Assembly (NCBI GenBank): GCA_964429745.1
Contig: CAYSDI010000076.1
Coordinates: forward strand, 1 to 17,596
DNA: 17,596 nucleotides
Reading direction: 5' to 3'
From: WGOA01 sp964429745
Lineage (GTDB): Bacteria; Bacteroidota; Bacteroidia; Chitinophagales; BACL12
In this document: piece after piece, positions 14,508-17,596 of the stretch
How the letters are laid out: each line of letters begins with the position of its first letter
Position numbering within the stretch: position 1 is the stretch's first letter
Notes under the pieces: generated by a model
The model's input: the letters and a program-made list of their open reading frames with translations, nothing else
What the model was told of the DNA's origin: nothing
Database searches by the model: none
Position numbers and translations under genes: made by a program

Positions 14508-15290
14508 TTACTCGGGGTCGCGCACGACAGTGTACCCAGGGTTGATGTGGAAAGAAAAACTCAAGTCCGGGTCATTGGTCACCATTTTGGAGAATCTTGC
14601 CTGAAGGCTGGCCGGCATTTCGCCTTGAATGGTGAGCAAGCGATAGGTGGCAAATGCCTGACCGTTCAACTCCTCGTAGGCATCCAGTTGCATGGTCATG
14701 CCCAGCCCCTGACTGGCCTCCTCCAGGCTTTGTGAGGAAAGTTTCAGGTCCGAAGGCCGCAGCCAAAAGCGATGGACCTTTCCCCCGTCCTGACCGGAAA
14801 GCAACAGCTTGCCGTCGTCCAGCCCGGAAGTCCATTCCAGCGGTTGGCGAATCAGGACACTGCCTGAAATAAGATCCTGCAGGGCATCAAAGCCCAGATC
14901 AATGCGGTATTGCTGACGCAGTTCGGCAAAGGCCAAAGGGTAATAGGTCTTGGCGGTGCGGTCCAGGATGTGCAGCGAGTCGCGGGTGATCAGCACACGC
15001 GCACCTTCCAAGCCAGCCTTTCGCAGCGAAATCCAAATCAGGCTGTCGCGGTGCATGTGCACAATGGCAGAAGCGCCGCTTTTTCCGTTGGCGTCTTCGA
15101 TGTCCAAATCGGCGCGGGCTGAAAAGGTCACGAACTCCAGGCGGGAGCGGTCCAGCGCCTGCCAAAGTTGCTGCGCCGAGACCAGCGGTGTGTCGGTAGC
15201 GGCCACTTCTTTGGTTTGACGGCACGAAGCACCAAGCAACAGCAGCAGGCCGGCTGAAAGCCAAGCCTTCCTGGAAATTCCCTTATTCAT
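14508..15290 (-). CDS. DUF4292 family lipoprotein
   Basis: A 260-residue predicted outer-membrane or periplasmic lipoprotein: basic start MNKGISRKAW, hydrophobic stretch LSAGLLLLLG, then lipobox GASC (C23). The remainder contains FVTFSARADLDIED and SLIWISLRKAGLEGARVLIT, followed by SLHILDRTAKTYYPL, the pattern of DUF4292 proteins. These have a beta-rich core that I think resembles the LolA/LolB fold, although this is not checkable here. The start at 15290 overlaps the end of the upstream TPR gene by 8 bp (ATGAATAA shared), implying translational coupling. The frame is open further upstream, but that stretch is Arg-rich shadow sequence of the TPR gene and lacks a signal peptide. Function unknown. 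Confidence 0.88.
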   Translation of the reverse strand: MNKGISRKAWLSAGLLLLLGASCRQTKEVAATDTPLVSAQQLWQALDRSRLEFVTFSARADLDIEDANGKSGASAIVHMHRDSLIWISLRKAGLEGARVLITRDSLHILDRTAKTYYPLAFAELRQQYRIDLGFDALQDLISGSVLIRQPLEWTSGLDDGKLLLSGQDGGKVHRFWLRPSDLKLSSQSLEEASQGLGMTMQLDAYEELNGQAFATYRLLTIQGEMPASLQARFSKMVTNDPDLSFSFHINPGYTVVRDPE

Positions 15291-17085
15291 AGAATCGGCG
15301 CTCGCTGATCTTGCGATCCAAAACCTCGGAACCGCCCCCGAGTTCCTGTGCCTTTTTCCAGGCTTCGACAGCGCGCTCCTCCTGCCCCAAACGGAACAAA
15401 ATGTCTCCGTAGTGTTCGTTTTGGATCGCGCTCTTCTCGCCCCCGTTGGCCAGCGCCTTCTCCTGCCAAATTTTTGCCTCCGGGAATCGGCCAAGTTGGA
15501 ACAACACCCAGGCATAGGTGTCTTCAAACGAGGCATTTCCAGGCGAAAGATCGTTGGCCTGCGCGGCCATCTGCGCAGCCCGCTCCAGGTTCTCTTTGCG
15601 CAAGCTCAGGTAGTAGGCGTAGTTGTTGAGCACAAACGCATTGTCCGGCTTGATCTCCAGGCTTTTCTCGTAGCTCGCGTCGGAGTTAGTGTGGTCGTCC
15701 AAGCTGTGGTAGGCATCGCCGAGCAGCGAATAAATGTCGGAGCGCAACGGCGGGTTGCTGAGGCTCATGGGCAGGGCCCGCTTCAGGCTTTTGACGGCCT
15801 CTTCAGGTCGATTGAGTTGAATATTGGCATATCCGCTAAAGTAAAACGGAGCCGGCTGGTTGGGGAAAATATCGGCAGCCCGGTCCGTCACGGCAACCAG
15901 AGAATCATTTTGGCGCAGCTCCAGGTCAATGGAAAAAACCTGCCGCCATACATCAAAAATGCTGGGCTCAATGGCCAGCGAATTCAGGTAACTGGCGCGG
16001 GATTCTTCCAGTCTCTTATCGTGGAATAAAAAATCGCCGTTGAGTGCGTGCGCCTTGGGATCGCGGGGATGCGTTTTGATCAGCCGCTGGTTTAGGTCGA
16101 AAACGAAATCGCGCGTGGCAAAATCGGTGCCCAGCGAATCAATCCAGGGCAATAAAAAACCCACTTTGGCATCGATAGAAATGGCCTCTTCGTCAAAGGC
16201 TTCCCGCGAGCGCTGTTTGTAGCGCACGTAGTCTTTCTTGCTCCGGTAAATCCGCGCGGCTTGCAACAGCAGGCCAGGATTGCTGCTCTCCAACACCAGC
16301 AGCTTTTCGAACACTTCGGCTGCTTTGTCGGGCTTGTTGTCGCTTTCGTAGATGCGCGACAGCATTTCGTAATACTGCGGGTCATCCGGGTTCAACCTCA
16401 CGACCTCTTCCAACTCGATGGCGGCTTTGTCCAGCTTGCCCTGTTGCAGGTAGATGCGGTGCTTTTCTAAATACAGGCTAGACTCCGCACCAAAGCGCGA
16501 TTCCACTTCGTCGTAGGCTTTGAGGGCATCGTTCAACTGGCCGCTTTGCTGCAGCGTGTAGGCCAACTGGAAATAGGGTTCGGGATTGTCAGGACGCAGC
16601 TTAACCAATTCCTGAAAAGCGGCAGCGGCTTTGTCATACTGATTCGTCAGCGTAAGCATGTCTGCATACAATTCGGTATAATATGGATTGCCAGGCTCCA
16701 ATTGCGTGGCGCGTTCCGCCATAGGAATAGCCCGCACGATATCGCCCGCTTCAAAGCGCAACCGCGCTAATTCAAAGTAGGCAGCCGCATTGTCAGGTTC
16801 AGCGCGCAACACGTCCTGAAACCGTGCTTCGGCCAATCCCAAATCGCCGAGTTGCCGGGCGCGAACCCCTTCGATGTAATCCAATTCAAGCTGCGCCTGA
16901 ATGAGCTTCTCTTTGCTCTGCTTTTCTGACTTTTCGCCACCTGCCAGCTCCTCGCCTTCCGGGAGCGGCTCGCTAACCTGCACCTCGCGCGATGTGCCAC
17001 AGCCCGGCAGCGTCAGAAAAGACGAGCCGGAAATCAAAACCAACAGGATCAGCGCGGGACGAAAGCGGAAGGAGGCGTAGTTCAT
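15283..17085 (-). CDS. Tetratricopeptide-repeat lipoprotein
   Basis: A 600-residue lipoprotein. Signal peptide MNYASFRFRPALILLVLISG and onward with lipobox TLPGC (C29), then an acidic linker rich in Glu and Lys. From about residue 65 to the C-terminus there are many tandem 34-residue TPR units, for example AEARFQDVLRAEPDNAAAYF, AAAAFQELVKLRPDNPEPYF and SDASYEKSLEIKPDNAFVLN. These form a superhelical scaffold for protein-protein contacts. The ATG at 17085 was preferred to ATGs at 17106 and 17196. The latter lies inside the terminator hairpin and would put about 37 residues ahead of the signal peptide. Orthologues usually lie beside dut and DUF4292 in Bacteroidota. It overlaps DUF4292 by 8 bp. 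Confidence 0.9.
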   Translation of the reverse strand: MNYASFRFRPALILLVLISGSSFLTLPGCGTSREVQVSEPLPEGEELAGGEKSEKQSKEKLIQAQLELDYIEGVRARQLGDLGLAEARFQDVLRAEPDNAAAYFELARLRFEAGDIVRAIPMAERATQLEPGNPYYTELYADMLTLTNQYDKAAAAFQELVKLRPDNPEPYFQLAYTLQQSGQLNDALKAYDEVESRFGAESSLYLEKHRIYLQQGKLDKAAIELEEVVRLNPDDPQYYEMLSRIYESDNKPDKAAEVFEKLLVLESSNPGLLLQAARIYRSKKDYVRYKQRSREAFDEEAISIDAKVGFLLPWIDSLGTDFATRDFVFDLNQRLIKTHPRDPKAHALNGDFLFHDKRLEESRASYLNSLAIEPSIFDVWRQVFSIDLELRQNDSLVAVTDRAADIFPNQPAPFYFSGYANIQLNRPEEAVKSLKRALPMSLSNPPLRSDIYSLLGDAYHSLDDHTNSDASYEKSLEIKPDNAFVLNNYAYYLSLRKENLERAAQMAAQANDLSPGNASFEDTYAWVLFQLGRFPEAKIWQEKALANGGEKSAIQNEHYGDILFRLGQEERAVEAWKKAQELGGGSEVLDRKISERRFYE

Positions 17086-17158
17086 GCAACGTGGGAAAGG
17101 TTCCATAGCGAAACACCAGGGCGTCCGGCAAAGTTGCAGCTTTCCCCCGGCATGGCGG

Positions 17159-17196
17159 AAAAAGGGGGTTTGACGCAAGTGGCTTGCTTGCGTCAA
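17159..17196 (-). terminator. Intrinsic terminator downstream of dut
   Basis: On the minus strand TTGACGCAAG (17196-17187) pairs perfectly with CTTGCGTCAA (17179-17170): a 10-bp stem with a 7-nt loop. ACCCCC and then TTTTT (17163-17159) follow. It begins 3 bp beyond the dut stop codon (17200-17202). The T tract is separated from the stem by a C run, which is less than ideal, but the position and the perfect stem make it convincing. Confidence 0.75.
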
Positions 17197-17199
17197 CGG

Positions 17200-17596
17200 C
17201 TACATGCCCGTATGGCCGAATCCCCCCACCCCCCGCCGGCTGTCGGTCAACTCCTCCACTTCCTGCCATTGCGCGTGCGAAACCGGGGCCACCACCAACT
17301 GCGCAATCCGGTCGCCGGGCTGCAGGGTGACGGGCTCCTGCCCCCAGTTGATCAAAAGCACACCGATCTCGCCGCGATAGTCACTGTCAATGGTGCCGGG
17401 GGCGTTGACCAACCCGATGCCGTGGCGCGCTGCAAGGCCGCTTCGCCCGCGCACTTGCGCCTCATACCCTAGCGGCAACTCGATGAAAAGGCCGGTGGGC
17501 ACCTGGGCCCGGGCACCAGGGGCCAGCACCAGGGGCTCCTGGAGGGCGGCGCGAAGGTCCATGCCGGCGGCGCCCGGCGTTTCGTAAGCCGGCAGC
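17200..17596 (-). CDS. dut: dUTP diphosphatase (dUTPase), 5' end outside window
   Basis: dUTPase hydrolyses dUTP to dUMP and pyrophosphate, keeping uracil out of DNA and supplying dTMP synthesis. All five trimeric dUTPase motifs are visible: AGMDLRA (motif 1), GRSGLA (motif 2), GTIDSDYRGEI (motif 3, with the catalytic Asp and Tyr), GDRIAQLVV (motif 4) and RGVGGFGHTG (motif 5, the flexible C-terminal arm). The frame stays open to the window edge, giving LPAYETPGAAG ahead of the first ATG, which is the normal region before motif 1. The true start therefore lies beyond the right edge, and about 130 codons are present here. A perfect-stem terminator follows the stop. Confidence 0.96.
   Translation of the reverse strand, partial: LPAYETPGAAGMDLRAALQEPLVLAPGARAQVPTGLFIELPLGYEAQVRGRSGLAARHGIGLVNAPGTIDSDYRGEIGVLLINWGQEPVTLQPGDRIAQLVVAPVSHAQWQEVEELTDSRRGVGGFGHTGM

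Noticed and set aside
15291..15536. Upstream extension of the DUF4292 gene to 15536
   Set aside because: The extension is Arg-rich shadow of the TPR gene and would bury the lipoprotein signal. The ATG at 15290 restores a standard lipobox.
1..17596. tRNA, rRNA, CRISPR array or insertion sequence
   Set aside because: No cloverleaf, no regularly spaced repeat series, and no transposase or terminal inverted repeats were seen, including in the AT-rich middle region.

Overview
The window looks like a chromosomal segment of a moderately GC-rich member of the Bacteroidota. Evidence: lineage-typical families (DUF4837 lipoprotein, DUF4292 lipoprotein, DUF6090 membrane protein), the neighbourhood dut / TPR lipoprotein / DUF4292 / EnvC-like protein / tatA / LysM transglycosylase, and several promoter boxes matching the Bacteroidota -7 consensus TAnnTTTG in place of a -10 TATAAT. 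A Saprospiria- or Cytophagia-like host would fit the GC content, but that is only a guess. All genes except one lie on the minus strand.

Left block (1-5019). The first 20 codons of ruvA run off the left edge. Next come isocitrate lyase (aceA) and malate synthase A (aceB), the two enzymes of the glyoxylate bypass, in the order aceB-aceA. Divergent from them is a large XRE-type regulator of the RamB/ScfR class, which controls acetate and short-chain acyl-CoA use in other bacteria. The 150-bp divergent intergenic region holds a good promoter for aceB with an inverted repeat around its -33 element, so a regulator/target unit is likely.

Middle block (5020-8340). This accessory region is clearly more AT-rich. 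It holds a two-gene operon made of a winged-helix regulator and an AbiEii-like nucleotidyltransferase. Both reading frames are continuous from end to end but are interrupted by five in-frame stop codons with no frameshift. A near-perfect 26-bp palindrome lies upstream. Then come an enolase-superfamily dipeptide epimerase with a non-ATG start and a short C-terminus, and a DUF6090 membrane protein of foreign-looking base composition.

Right block (8341-17596). This is a cell-envelope cluster: rhomboid protease, a two-helix membrane protein, DUF4837 lipoprotein, a membrane-bound-type lytic transglycosylase with LysM domains, TatA, an EnvC-like LytM protein that has lost zinc ligands, DUF4292 lipoprotein, TPR lipoprotein and dUTPase (5' end cut by the right edge). 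A perfect-stem hairpin separates dut from the TPR gene. The TPR and DUF4292 genes overlap and EnvC follows 14 bp later, so these three look like one operon; tatA, the transglycosylase and the DUF4837 gene each have their own TAnnTTTG box.

No rRNA, tRNA, CRISPR array or insertion sequence was seen. Once the broken genes are counted, no stretch over 300 bases lacks a gene. The longest gaps are 12655-12908 (a promoter box only), 62-279 (nothing firm) and 6230-6412 (palindromic operator candidates).
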